Notes: a model not told the origin generated them from the letters alone. A stretch of 64,000 bases of DNA from GCA-002708315 sp964460905 (GCA_964460905.1 CAYWRM010000012.1:1-64000), one strand, 5' to 3'. Shown: positions 10,401-17,566, numbered from the stretch's first letter. Numbers and translations are program-made.

Positions 10401-10430
10401 TAATATCAATGATAACATTTGAAATTTCAT
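4473..10430 (-). CDS. Giant T9SS-secreted surface protein with five FN3/jelly-roll repeats
   Basis: 1985 residues. A signal peptide (1-24) is followed by an N-terminal domain (~25-200) and then five alternating pairs. Fibronectin-III-like units lie at ~203-292, 459-547, 713-800, 965-1050 and 1221-1310; MAM-like jelly rolls at ~299-457, 555-711, 804-963, 1058-1220 and 1314-1480. The period is about 255 residues. The first three pairs are very alike (DFYVQDDCGG, DELRVYYKT, CIDDV), pointing to recent internal duplication. Residues ~1484-1895 are the module shared with the other giants (SLYFNGNPDVW, NLIGNPF, DGIIPMGQGFFV). The last ~80 residues form a T9SS type A sorting domain (VVHIYDLWG ... YYVVRVVVDG). 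It is probably an adhesin or a polysaccharide- or protein-binding surface protein; no catalytic motif was recognised. Confidence 0.9.
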   Translation of the reverse strand: MKFQMLSLILLWIFAAMFSFSGFTQSTVQIGTGTSTGQRIPIEPAYDYTYAQVIYLQSEISTAGDITHLKWYFYGSSLSNSNNWDIYIGHTTKTAFASTSDWIAVSSLTQVWSGTFADPEGSGWITFDISDFSYNNTDNLVIAVDENAANDNGFSDDFYCTSVANYRGLSEYGSTNINPASPPSGSRKKYIANIILEFGNTACPAPTNLTVTNISQTSADLSWTENGTATTWDIEYGATGYTQGTGTTITGVTNPYTLSGIPSATTYDWYVRASCGGSGVSTWAGLNTFSTLCNTVTTYPWTEDFENNGVFPPCWSQEYISGTHDWIFHTGGYNNSNPSTAHGGTYNACFSPTNTGTKTNLVTPQFDLSGQSNPQLSFWHTQAVWDGDQDELRVYYKTTSGGTWILIPGAVFISSITSWTQETFNLPSPSSTYYIEFEGLDGYGYGICVDDVQISVSSCPTPTSLFADNISQTTVDLNWTTGGATTWNIEWGATGFTQGAGTMITGTTTNPYSLSGLTAGLTYDFYVQDDCGGTTSSWTGPSSFTTLCNAITSFPFTEDFENAGSRPDCWTEEYNVGSHDWAFQDGGDTDPISAHGGSYNAIFMHQSSGSSTKLITPELNLSSLTNPQISFWHAQVEDNGDQDELRVYYKTSQGGSWTLIPGATYTSNVSAWTQRTLSLPSANATYFVAFEGTDGYGQGVCIDDVVVDGTISCLPPTDLYVNDITTTSAKLNWTTGGATTWNIEWGAKDFVQGTGTMIIGTTTNPHSLSGLTANTLYDFYVQDDCGGSQSTWTGPQTFCAAINSFPWTEDFENAGNRPDCWSEEYVTGTKDWDFRTGGISSEPPNAHGGTYNASFDPGNVGYKTMLITPVFDISSFTNPELEFWHTQIAWEGDVNALRVYYKTTDGGSWVLIPGGEYTTEITVWTLELLALPSPSATYQIAFEGTDNGGLSICIDDVTIKECCCDPSNQTEGNFTTTSADLDWTENGSATTWDIKRGVENIGFNYALLNENVAKPCTWSGLTEGDTYDWWVRSNCGANGYSEWVGLSEFTIPCESRSLPWEEGFESMVFVANQVVPTCMEIDVPNEWTTNDQNLTYNRMAHTGTNSIYNNGNDHPNDWLFSVPFDLVAGASYDFSFWYITSGGQSWDFEAKYGTGQTTGEMTVAIGTTQTNVNNTAYQRFRESFSVTTSGTYYVSIHTWIGGQYNSYITFDDLLVEETPSCYPPMDQSTSDYTNTTAILNWTEDGSATIWDVEYGPAGFNQGTGTTVTGITAKPYTLTNLTENTVYDWYVRADCGGDASDWTGPDIFSTSITSFPYTESFEDAVAPNCWNITEVYYDGSGYRPEWSQVNMGGAIPPNWSSGDDKVAFFNSSQCSNGDKARLETPDFDMDGYSSMFLSFWMYHDDGSSSYDDNIQLQVKINNGAWQSFGNPISRYSTSDGWSKHTIDLSAYCGDNITLGFLATSRLGYYMKIDKVTIHNSAPAAANWTGTTGNNWYDASNWSTSDISYSITNVNIPEGLTNYPTISTRGGECNNITLKSSAAGDASLLDNGYLSINGDAAVERYITGGVWHDISASVNNATVYSLYFNGNPDVWLRTYNEPDNTKTYVTQLTTPMHSGQGFEVWVETGSDVTGEFVGPLQTADLTLNSTSTPPLSYSGPDPLGFNLIGNPFTSPLDWDMGSWNETDMAGTVWVWDDVSGNYKTRNSAGAGDLTDGIIPMGQGFFVQATATTASIAIPMDARVHSAQAYYKNTRGTSNAPPHIVITVNKEMRSDGIWLTFAEEDTDGFDIGHDVREMTGSDNAPQLYLVEGDEQYCIDALPQLNGETRLVPMHFEAGSDGVHILEISDLDHLPETDILLEDLETGDIQNLRKFPAYEFEAWINEDPNRFLIHFNPITTQINDSEINHMTSIYAWGNEIYIVRADENISENGVVHIYDLWGCIVHESMLQPQSINRIRLKKGSAYYVVRVVVDGTAINKKVYVRAMVR

Positions 10431-10479
10431 ATGAATATATTTTAGATTTTATTGGTGTAATTTCTAAATCAGGAACTAT

Positions 10480-10511
10480 CAAAAGTAAAAAACAACATGC
10501 TTTTACTCAAA
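10480..10511 (-). promoter_or_regulatory. Bacteroidota-type promoter of the 1985-residue surface protein gene
   Basis: Read on the minus strand, TTTG (10511-10508) is followed after 20 nt by TACTTTTG (10487-10480). This fits the known Bacteroidota -33/-7 consensus TTTG-N19-21-TAnnTTTG. The predicted start is near 10473, about 40 nt before the ATG. Confidence 0.7.
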
Positions 10512-10517
10512 TTTTTG

Positions 10518-10533
10518 TTGTCCGAATAGTGGG
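10518..10533. promoter_or_regulatory. Candidate AraC-regulator site, copy 1 (upstream of the surface-protein promoter)
   Basis: TTGTCCGAATAGTGGG lies just upstream of the -33 box of the minus-strand surface gene, the position usual for an activator. It matches copy 2 at 10594-10608 in 14 of 15 positions (TTGTCCGAATARKGG core). Binding by the adjacent AraC protein is inferred. Confidence 0.5.
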
Positions 10534-10592
10534 CTAAGTTATGGGGGTGTTGGTTTAAGCTTAACTATCAGTTAGTTTGCTAATTTGTTAAA

Positions 10593-10624
10593 CTTGTCCG
10601 AATAAGGGATTATTATTACTTTTG
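10593..10624 (+). promoter_or_regulatory. Promoter of the AraC-type regulator, overlapping candidate operator copy 2
   Basis: CTTG (10593-10596), a 20-nt spacer and TACTTTTG (10617-10624) make a Bacteroidota-type promoter on the plus strand. The repeat TTGTCCGAATAAGGG (10594-10608) lies inside it, which suits autorepression. Because the -7 box covers the TTG at 10622, that TTG cannot be the translation start. Confidence 0.6.
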
Positions 10625-10642
10625 TATTATAAGATAACAAAA

Positions 10643-11881
10643 ATGTATCTGGAAAACCTTGATAGATCATTAATTATAATTGAAATTTACCAGCTTTTTT
10701 TATTTGCTCTTATATTATTGTTTTATGGTTATAAAAAAACTACATCAAAAAAGATATTAGCAGTTTTTTTTCTAGACGCCGGGATTTATTATCTGGCATT
10801 AGGAATGTATTATTTGGGGAATTATCAGATTACAGTTTTATTATATCACTTTTTTGTTCCGGCAATATTGGCATTATATCCACTTTTTTATTTGTATGTA
10901 AAATCATTAACCAACCAAAATTTTTCTCTTGATAGCAGAAAACTATTTCATTTTTTACCATCCTTGCTGTTCTTTTTGATAAATACTCCTGTTTTTGTAA
11001 TGTTGTCGCCCGAACAATCGAAATGGTTTGTTATTTATGGATTTACAGAAACAGGAACCGGATTGTTATTGCAGCTCGTTACCAAAATTTATTATTTATG
11101 GAATTTTGTAGTATTTCCTCTTCAAATTATATTTTATACATATCTGATTATAAAGAAAATACGGGAACATAAAAATTTGATTAAGGAACTCTTCTCTAAC
11201 CTTCAAAAAAAACAGCTCAATTGGTTGATATGGTGCATAACCCTGTTCTTTGCATTATTGGTGATAAACAATGCTCTATTGCAAACCGAAGCTTTGGATG
11301 ATATAATTATCCGTGTAGGTTATAATATATCAATGATAGCAATAACTGCTTTTTTAGGTTTTGCAGGCCTGCGGCAAATTGATATTTATAAAGAAATTGC
11401 AGATGAAGAAATAAATCATATTGATAATAAAGATATTATATTGGCTGATCAGAATGAAAATGAAATACACCAACAAAATAATATTACCAAGAAAGGGCGC
11501 AATAATAAATATGTTACTTCGTCATTATCTGAAAAAGAAAAGGAAGAGATTGTTAGTGTTTTGGAATATATTATGCTAACAAAAAAATTGTTTTTAAACC
11601 CTGATTTAAAAATGACAGATATTGTAAGCGAGATTTCGTTGCCAAGAAAGCAAATATCACAGGTTATAAACGAAAACCTAAATGATAATTTTTATAATTA
11701 TATTAACCGATACAGGATAGAAGAATCAAAGCGGTTGTTAGAAAATATTAAATTTGATCGATTTTCAATTGAAGGTATAGCAAAACAATCGGGCTTTAAC
11801 TCGCGGTCGTCATTTTACGCAGCATTTAAAAATGAAACAGGAATAACACCAAGCCAGTTTCAGCATCTTTGCAAAACGTAA
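10643..11881 (+). CDS. AraC-family transcription regulator with seven-helix membrane sensor half
   Basis: 412 residues from ATG 10643. The longer frame from TTG 10622 would start inside the -7 promoter box, so the ATG is preferred. The first ~240 residues hold seven hydrophobic helices, a 7TM sensor layout known for Bacteroidota AraC proteins. A charged linker (~250-300) follows. The last ~100 residues are an HTH_18 double helix-turn-helix (MTDIVSEISLPRKQISQVIN, then SIEGIAKQSGFNSRSSFYAAFK and TGITPSQF). It is divergent from the 1985-residue surface protein and lies between the two giant/small gene pairs. Two matching sites in the shared promoter region suggest that it controls the surface gene and itself. 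The ligand is unknown. Confidence 0.85.
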   Translation: MYLENLDRSLIIIEIYQLFLFALILLFYGYKKTTSKKILAVFFLDAGIYYLALGMYYLGNYQITVLLYHFFVPAILALYPLFYLYVKSLTNQNFSLDSRKLFHFLPSLLFFLINTPVFVMLSPEQSKWFVIYGFTETGTGLLLQLVTKIYYLWNFVVFPLQIIFYTYLIIKKIREHKNLIKELFSNLQKKQLNWLIWCITLFFALLVINNALLQTEALDDIIIRVGYNISMIAITAFLGFAGLRQIDIYKEIADEEINHIDNKDIILADQNENEIHQQNNITKKGRNNKYVTSSLSEKEKEEIVSVLEYIMLTKKLFLNPDLKMTDIVSEISLPRKQISQVINENLNDNFYNYINRYRIEESKRLLENIKFDRFSIEGIAKQSGFNSRSSFYAAFKNETGITPSQFQHLCKT

Positions 11882-11911
11882 GCCCATTGTTTAAGTGATA
11901 TTAAAGCACTA

Positions 11912-12169
11912 CTATTCTTCCAATTTCTCTTTTCGCAGATCATACAGTTTCTTACCACCATAGGCTGCTCCTAATCCCAAGAGGATAAAAAGACCACCTC
12001 CAATGGGAGCACCAGTACGTGAGGTATCATCACCCCCTGTTCCATCCCCAGCACCGGAAGATCCACCTGGCGGTGGTGGTGGTGCAGTTTGAGCAAAAAC
12101 ACTAAAGGATAGAAAAATTATTATTATTAGTAACCCTTTTCTTAATAGTCGTATTAGTAGATTTTTCAT
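11912..12169 (-). CDS. Small secreted protein with PIG-type tripartite C-terminus (PID-CTERM-like)
   Basis: This 85-residue paralogue of the protein at 4172-4393 has a basic start and hydrophobic signal segment (residues ~10-26, ending FAQ). A Pro-run and Gly/Asp/Thr-rich linker (~27-53) follows, then GAPIGGGLFILLGLGAAYGG and a basic, acidic-ended tail (KKLYDLRKEKLEE). Its ATG is only 10 nt after the stop of the 961-residue giant gene, so co-translation is likely. The Pro-Ile-Gly/helix/basic ending resembles exosortase-type sorting tails. Its function, perhaps anchoring or assembling the giant partner, is inferred from the duplicated arrangement only. Confidence 0.78.
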   Translation of the reverse strand: MKNLLIRLLRKGLLIIIIFLSFSVFAQTAPPPPPGGSSGAGDGTGGDDTSRTGAPIGGGLFILLGLGAAYGGKKLYDLRKEKLEE

Positions 12170-12179
12170 GGTATTAATC

Positions 12180-15065
12180 TTATTTAATGAAAACTTTTTC
12201 TGTTTTAATGCAGTTGCCTTTTTTAACTCTTACCAATAAATATGAGTAAGCGTTTTGAACAGGGATTACCGTTATATCTGATTTGTCTAACTGTTGTTGT
12301 AGTATTTTGCGACCATAAATATCGAATACTTCCAGAATACCTTCTTTATTTATAGCACTACCGCTTGCTTGCACGTATATGTTTTTATTATAGGCATAAA
12401 TGTGAATATTATTATTAGTATTATCAAGTTCGTCAACACCAAAAGCGTTTGATTTAAAATGTAGTAAAAAACGATTAGGATCATCTTCAGTAGTAGCATT
12501 GAAAGTATAAATGGAATTATTAACCAAATCTTGTATTGTTCCATCAAAAAGATCCTCAATACTCACATCATCATCAGGTAGGTTATTGAGATTTGCACTA
12601 ATAGTCTGTACACCATCTACCCCGGCAGTAAAACTCATTGGAACAACCTGTGCTTCTTGTCCAAGCGTATATAGATAATTAATACTTTGCATTCTTTCTT
12701 CCTGCATGAGATAGAGTTGTGGTGATTCTTCCCCACCGAAAATTTTGCTTGCATCAAAACCATTATCAAAACCATCACTACCATTACTTCCAAATCCAAC
12801 CCATACACCGTCTTTTTTTCCATCTTTAGTGGCAGTAAAAACAGCATATGTTTCATATCCATTTTCCACAACACCATTTTTATAAAATGCCTGTGTATTA
12901 TGTGTGCGCGCATCGGCCGGTATTGTTAATACTGATACTCCATCATTATTGCTACGCACAAAAAAACCTTGGCCAACCGGAATTATTCCATTATCCATGT
13001 CTCCTCCACCAGCTGTGGTTTGGTATAAATAGTTATCTGATCCATTATCCCATACCCACATAGTAAGCTCCATATTTGTGCGTGTCCAGGTACCGGATTC
13101 CCAATCAATGGGAGAGGAAAATGGATTACCAACCAGGTTCTGTCCCATATCAGTGGTATAGCTTATTGTTGGAGACAAATCACTTGCACGTATGGTGCCT
13201 TCCATGGTTGCTGTGGCATCTAACTTTCCTCCATCTTTAAGCCATACCATATATCCCTGCCCAACATTCAGACCCTCAGTTAAGGTAGTCATGTACTCCC
13301 AAGCGCTTGTTGATTCTGTGTGGTTAGTGAGCCAGGATTCCGGCGCATTGCTCCAATGAAAATCCGCAACTGTAACACCTGTTGTGGATGGTGTAACACC
13401 GTGCCAAGAATTATCAGCTAAATATCTTTGTACTGTAGCATTTGGTGTGCCTGAACCAAATATCAGTGAGCCTGTTAAACTTGCAGATGTGGATTCAATA
13501 ACCAGTCCTGCGTTTACGGTATTCGTAACCGCTCCCGTATCAGTTAACTTTGCATCACTTTCTATATTGAGTGTTGAGCCACTGGCAATTTGGAGTGAAG
13601 CACATTCCCGTAAGGTTGTTCCGCTAATTATTGGATAATTAGTTATAACATTAGGTATGTAAACGTTGGTTGATGCGGTGGGAATGTTTCCATCAGCCCA
13701 ATTTCCCTCGAGATTCCATACTGATGAGGTGGTACCCGTCCAATAACCTTCAGCAGGTTGATCTGTTGTTTGAAACCCTGATAAGATAATACTGGAAGTA
13801 GTTAATTCAACACCTCCAACAGTTTTATGTCTGAGGGAAGCAGTATATGTTGTACCGGTCGATAAACCTGTTGCTAATCCAACAGATGCGCCAGATCCAG
13901 TATCGGTATTTGAAGACAATGTTCTTCTTTGGTCTTTTGAACTATAAAGAACTGTTGTCCCATCACTTAAGGCTACATCAAAACTTGGGGCATCTATAGC
14001 AGAAACTGTAGATGACATATTATATTGAGCATAAAAAAGCATATCAGTTAAACTTGCCGGTTCACCGTCTTCACTCACTGCATCAATAAATGTATTTGAG
14101 CTTGTGGTTATAAGATCTTTACTTTTTGAAAATGCAGGAAAAGCTCTACCCTCAGTTCCATTATCATATGCTAATGCGACAGAAACCAAAGTGGTGTTTT
14201 CTGTGATTAATGTGGTTCCTGCAGAACCTCTGCATCGTAATCTATAGTAATAATTACCTCGAGGCAAATTTGTGGATATTAAGCCTACAGAGGCAATTCC
14301 ATAATCCTGATTGCCTGAGATTGACCTAGAGATACTTTTTCCAACATCTGCCCAATCGCCATCAGAACCATATCTTTGTTGAAGTTTCCATTCTCCTGTT
14401 TCATCTGCCCCAGTAGTTAGTTCATTATTTATAGAACTAACTACTAAAATGCTACCTGAAACAGGTAAAGATATGGCATTAGTAGTAAGTACATCAGCAA
14501 ATGTATTATCCCCGGCAGACACTTGACCAACCGTGTTTTGTATATCATTACTTAAATCTATTTTTCCGGTAGATGTACTTAGGGCAATGGCAACAATTGT
14601 CCCTGTTGCATCATTATCATAACTACTATTATCTGAAGCATGCTGTAATTTAAATTCTAATGCACCATTATCATTGCCAACATCAAAAATATACACAACC
14701 GAGCCAATACCTTTATCATAATTTTTTTCAAGATGTCTTTGAAGTATTTGACTAGAAGTATTATTTTTTACATCATAAATTTTAAAATATGCTTCGTGTG
14801 CTTGTTTGTCTGTTGCTTCAACTTCATAAGTAGCGATAACTAGCACTTTATCAACATCTCCAACAGTCGTAATATTTAATGTTGCAGAAGCTACGTCAAC
14901 GTATGTATAAGCGGTAGAAGTAGTTGATGATCCCTCACCTGTTGCCGTTTTTAGCTCATCCCCCAAAGCATTATTACTAAAAGCAAGGAATGCAAGCATT
15001 AAAAAAGTTGAAAATAATAGGCGGAAGTGAGGAGTAATTTTGTGTTGTGTGTTAATTTTTTTCAT
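12180..15065 (-). CDS. Giant T9SS-secreted surface protein (third paralogue)
   Basis: 961 residues from ATG 15065. A longer frame to 15143 adds 26 residues and spans the -7 promoter box at 15089-15096, so the internal MKKINTQ start is chosen. The signal segment lies at ~15-35 (FLMLAFLAFSNNALG). The N-terminal ~400 residues are beta-rich and unrecognised. Residues ~441-880 carry the module shared with the two other giants (YWTGTTSSVW, NLVGNPFSSPIDW, GIIPVGQGFFV, DARTHNTQAFYK). The C-terminal ~80 residues are a T9SS type A sorting domain (LEVFDIYGRKILQQQL ... YLLVRVKKG). It is followed after 10 nt by a small PIG-tail protein. Export to the cell surface is well supported; the activity is unknown. 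Confidence 0.88.
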   Translation of the reverse strand: MKKINTQHKITPHFRLLFSTFLMLAFLAFSNNALGDELKTATGEGSSTTSTAYTYVDVASATLNITTVGDVDKVLVIATYEVEATDKQAHEAYFKIYDVKNNTSSQILQRHLEKNYDKGIGSVVYIFDVGNDNGALEFKLQHASDNSSYDNDATGTIVAIALSTSTGKIDLSNDIQNTVGQVSAGDNTFADVLTTNAISLPVSGSILVVSSINNELTTGADETGEWKLQQRYGSDGDWADVGKSISRSISGNQDYGIASVGLISTNLPRGNYYYRLRCRGSAGTTLITENTTLVSVALAYDNGTEGRAFPAFSKSKDLITTSSNTFIDAVSEDGEPASLTDMLFYAQYNMSSTVSAIDAPSFDVALSDGTTVLYSSKDQRRTLSSNTDTGSGASVGLATGLSTGTTYTASLRHKTVGGVELTTSSIILSGFQTTDQPAEGYWTGTTSSVWNLEGNWADGNIPTASTNVYIPNVITNYPIISGTTLRECASLQIASGSTLNIESDAKLTDTGAVTNTVNAGLVIESTSASLTGSLIFGSGTPNATVQRYLADNSWHGVTPSTTGVTVADFHWSNAPESWLTNHTESTSAWEYMTTLTEGLNVGQGYMVWLKDGGKLDATATMEGTIRASDLSPTISYTTDMGQNLVGNPFSSPIDWESGTWTRTNMELTMWVWDNGSDNYLYQTTAGGGDMDNGIIPVGQGFFVRSNNDGVSVLTIPADARTHNTQAFYKNGVVENGYETYAVFTATKDGKKDGVWVGFGSNGSDGFDNGFDASKIFGGEESPQLYLMQEERMQSINYLYTLGQEAQVVPMSFTAGVDGVQTISANLNNLPDDDVSIEDLFDGTIQDLVNNSIYTFNATTEDDPNRFLLHFKSNAFGVDELDNTNNNIHIYAYNKNIYVQASGSAINKEGILEVFDIYGRKILQQQLDKSDITVIPVQNAYSYLLVRVKKGNCIKTEKVFIK

Positions 15066-15088
15066 AGCAGTGAGTTTTGTGAAGAGTA

Positions 15089-15096
15089 CAAATGTA
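15089..15096 (-). promoter_or_regulatory. -7 promoter box of the 961-residue surface protein gene
   Basis: The minus strand reads TACATTTG, a TAnnTTTG box, 24 nt before the ATG at 15065. No clear TTTG -33 box is present; an A/T-tract occupies that position. The box argues against the longer 15143 start. Confidence 0.5.
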
Positions 15097-15242
15097 TGAT
15101 ATATATCATAAAAAAAAAAAAATTTTTTACATAAATTATACAACCGATACGCACAATAGTCAGATAATTAATTACTTAGCTGTTTTTAATATTTGTAGAA
15201 AAGGAAGGGTTTTAATGTAATGGGCTAACAAAATGTAATAAG

Positions 15243-15250
15243 TACATTTG
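15243..15250 (+). promoter_or_regulatory. -7 promoter box of the PHP phosphatase gene
   Basis: TACATTTG matches TAnnTTTG, 18 nt before ATG 15269. It overlaps the alternative TTG start at 15248, which is therefore rejected. Confidence 0.5.
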
Positions 15251-15268
15251 CATAAAATTTATCCCTTA

Positions 15269-16114
15269 ATGATAAACTTTAACTTCCATCAACATAGCAA
15301 TTTTTCAGATGGGGCAAATAAACCCGAAGATTATATAGTGAAGGCTATTGAGCTTGGATTTTCGGCCATTGGCTTTTCTGAACATTCCCCTTTATCTTTT
15401 GAAAACCCGTTTTCACTAAGAGCTGAGAATGTTGAGAATTATGTAAGTATAATTGAGAGTTTAAAATTCAAGTATAATCATAAAATTAGTATTTACCGTG
15501 CCCTTGAAATGGACTATATTCCGGGAATTTCTCAAGATTTTAATTTTTGGAAAAATCAATGTAAAACAGATTATCTGATTGGCTCAGTACATTTAGTTAA
15601 GCCTGCCGGAACTAACGAACTGTGGTTTACCGATGGGCCAAAACATGAGATTTATGACCAGGGCCTGAAAGAGTTTTTTGGTGGTGACATGAGGCTTGCG
15701 GTAAAAACCTATTATAATCAGGTTTGTCAAATGATAGAAACTCAGGATTTTGATGTGGTTGGCCATATTGATAAAATTAAAATGCATAATCAAAATCGTT
15801 TCTTTACGGAAGATGAACAATGGTATCAAAAATTAGTAGATAAGTGCCTTGATCTTGTTAAACAAAAAGAACTAATCATAGAGATTAATACTCGTGGTAT
15901 CTACAAGAAAAGGTTTCCTGGTCTTTTTCCGGATGGTATTACATTACAAAAAGTTAAAAAATCAGATATTCCAATTATTATATCTTCTGATGCTCACCAG
16001 CCACATGAACTAAATTTGGGATTTGAAAATGCATTATCAAAACTAATAAAAACAGGATTTAAAGAGGTGATGTATTTTGATAATGGAGAATGGTGCCATA
16101 AACCGATAATTTAA
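15269..16114 (+). CDS. PHP-domain histidinol-phosphatase-like protein
   Basis: 281 residues. The N-terminal metal-binding signature HQHSNFSDG (residues 7-15) is the PHP motif I. GFSEHSPL (~36-43), the E in EMDYIPG, GSVHLV, VVGHIDKIK, EINTRG and SSDAHQPHELNLGF are the later metal-ligand motifs in order. Length and motif set fit the HisJ/HisK-type histidinol-phosphate phosphatase (L-histidinol phosphate to L-histidinol, histidine synthesis). No other his gene is nearby, so it could be a related PHP phosphoesterase. The start is ATG 15269; a TTG seven codons upstream falls inside the promoter box. Confidence 0.8.
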   Translation: MINFNFHQHSNFSDGANKPEDYIVKAIELGFSAIGFSEHSPLSFENPFSLRAENVENYVSIIESLKFKYNHKISIYRALEMDYIPGISQDFNFWKNQCKTDYLIGSVHLVKPAGTNELWFTDGPKHEIYDQGLKEFFGGDMRLAVKTYYNQVCQMIETQDFDVVGHIDKIKMHNQNRFFTEDEQWYQKLVDKCLDLVKQKELIIEINTRGIYKKRFPGLFPDGITLQKVKKSDIPIIISSDAHQPHELNLGFENALSKLIKTGFKEVMYFDNGEWCHKPII

Positions 16115-16181
16115 TATACATTTGAAATCCATCTTCTTTGATGGTGGTTATGAATTGATTGTTTAATATGATATTCTCAAC

Positions 16182-16307
16182 TGGAGTACTGGATTATTGG
16201 AGTATTGGAAGTGCTCATCAAGCTACATTAATATTTTTTCTTGTTTCCATTTCAATCTTTTAATGCATTGATAATTTTCTCTATCACTCCAATAATCCAT
16301 TACTCCA
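16182..16307. repeat. Inverted repeat with 22-nt arms (21/22 match)
   Basis: The arm TGGAGTACTGGATTATTGGA (continuing GT) at 16182-16203 pairs with 16286-16307 with one mismatch, across an 82-bp AT-rich loop. It codes for nothing obvious. It may be a dispersed palindromic repeat. Confidence 0.65.
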
Positions 16308-16420
16308 TAACATAAGTTCATAATATAGAAGCACCCTATGGATGCAAACCAGGTTCACCTTATTTGATGGTGGATTCTTTAACTGGATAATATTTTATAT
16401 TTTTATGGTTTAAATTAAAG

Positions 16421-16450
16421 GAACATGAAACGAGCATGTTCTTTATTTAT
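16421..16450 (+). terminator. Candidate intrinsic terminator
   Basis: GAACATG-aaacgag-CATGTTC forms a 7-bp stem followed by TTTATTTAT on the plus strand. It is about 300 bp after the PHP phosphatase stop, with the inverted repeat between. Confidence 0.45.
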
Positions 16451-16549
16451 CATAAATAGCACACAAGTGTATGATTAAAAAAGAATATGTGAGTTCCTGA
16501 ATGTGCAATAAATTTTTTGCATTTTCAGCAAACAAAAAATTTTAAACAG

Positions 16550-17566
16550 ATGAAATATATAAAGATTATTAAAACTATTCTGCTTGTTTTATTAGTTGGG
16601 TTTTTTGCATTTTACTTTTGGGCACGGCAATCAAACTATAATGTAACGGAATATTCCAGAATAATTGAATTTTCAAATGATTCAGATCGGGTTATTGGAG
16701 ATACATTTTCAGTAATAACATATAATATTGGTTATTTGTCGGGGATGACAAATAATTTGGCAATGGACAGGCCTCGTGATTTGTTAGATTCTAATTTGAA
16801 AAAAGCCATATCCTTACTCAAATACAAAAACCCGGATATTATTGCATTTCAGGAGATTGATTTTAACTCTTCAAGGACTTATAGCATTAATCAGCTGGAA
16901 CAACTTGGGTTAAATGCTAACTATGAATATGGTGCTGAGGTTGTTAATTGGGATAAACAATATGTACCTTTTCCGTATTGGCCTATTCGTTATAATTTTG
17001 GCAGGATGCTGTCGGGACAAGCAATACTTTCTCACTCAACAATCATTTCAAATAATAGAATAGTACTACCAAAACCCGAATCCAACCCGTTTTATTACAA
17101 CGACTTTTATATTGACAGGTTAGCACAATTAGTATGGGTGGAAACCTTACAAGATAGTATGTTATTCATAAATGTTCATTTTGAAGCATGGGATGGGCCT
17201 ACCCGAGAATTTCAGGCTGAAATCGTATTGGATATTTATAAGAAATACGAACAAGATTACCCGATTATTTTACTGGGAGATTTTAACTGTACACCTCCTT
17301 TTGCTAAAAATGCTTTTGATGAAAAAACCATTGATATTATATTAAACCATCAAAGCATATCAATGGTAATCGAAAAAACAGAATATTTATCATCTCCTGA
17401 AACGTATTTTACTTTTGATAGCGAAAAGCCATACGAAAAGATTGATTATATATTCTACAATAACAAGTATTTAGCATGCCTAAGCGCAGAGGTGTTGAAT
17501 GAAGCCGATGAAATTTCAGACCACCTGCCTGTGAGGAGTGTATTTGCATTTATTCCTACTCAATAA
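16550..17566 (+). CDS. Membrane-anchored endonuclease/exonuclease/phosphatase (EEP) family hydrolase
   Basis: 338 residues from ATG 16550; an upstream in-frame TTG at 16517 lacks support. One N-terminal hydrophobic helix (ILLVLLVGFFAFYFW) suggests a membrane anchor or uncleaved signal. The EEP fold motifs follow in order: TYNIGYLSG, DIIAFQEIDF (catalytic Glu), NVHFEAWDG, ILLGDFNCTPP (GDFN), KIDYIFY and SDHLPV (catalytic Asp-His). The substrate may be a nucleic acid, phospholipid or other phosphodiester; the sequence does not decide. It probably acts outside the cytoplasmic membrane. Confidence 0.8.
   Translation: MKYIKIIKTILLVLLVGFFAFYFWARQSNYNVTEYSRIIEFSNDSDRVIGDTFSVITYNIGYLSGMTNNLAMDRPRDLLDSNLKKAISLLKYKNPDIIAFQEIDFNSSRTYSINQLEQLGLNANYEYGAEVVNWDKQYVPFPYWPIRYNFGRMLSGQAILSHSTIISNNRIVLPKPESNPFYYNDFYIDRLAQLVWVETLQDSMLFINVHFEAWDGPTREFQAEIVLDIYKKYEQDYPIILLGDFNCTPPFAKNAFDEKTIDIILNHQSISMVIEKTEYLSSPETYFTFDSEKPYEKIDYIFYNNKYLACLSAEVLNEADEISDHLPVRSVFAFIPTQ

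Larger units (their letters stand above)
16115..16549. other. Intergenic region with long inverted repeat and a hairpin
   Basis: 435 bp without a credible gene. It contains a 22-nt inverted repeat pair (16182-16203 and 16286-16307) and a terminator-like hairpin (16421-16450). TTTGATGGTGG occurs twice (near 16138 and 16360) as a short direct repeat of unknown meaning. Confidence 0.6.

Noticed and set aside
10622..10642. TTG start for the AraC regulator
   Set aside because: The TTG lies inside the TACTTTTG -7 box; ATG 10643 gives a normal protein start.
15066..15143. 26-residue N-terminal extension of the 961-residue surface protein
   Set aside because: It would place the start upstream of the -7 box and put a Phe-rich segment before a proper signal peptide.
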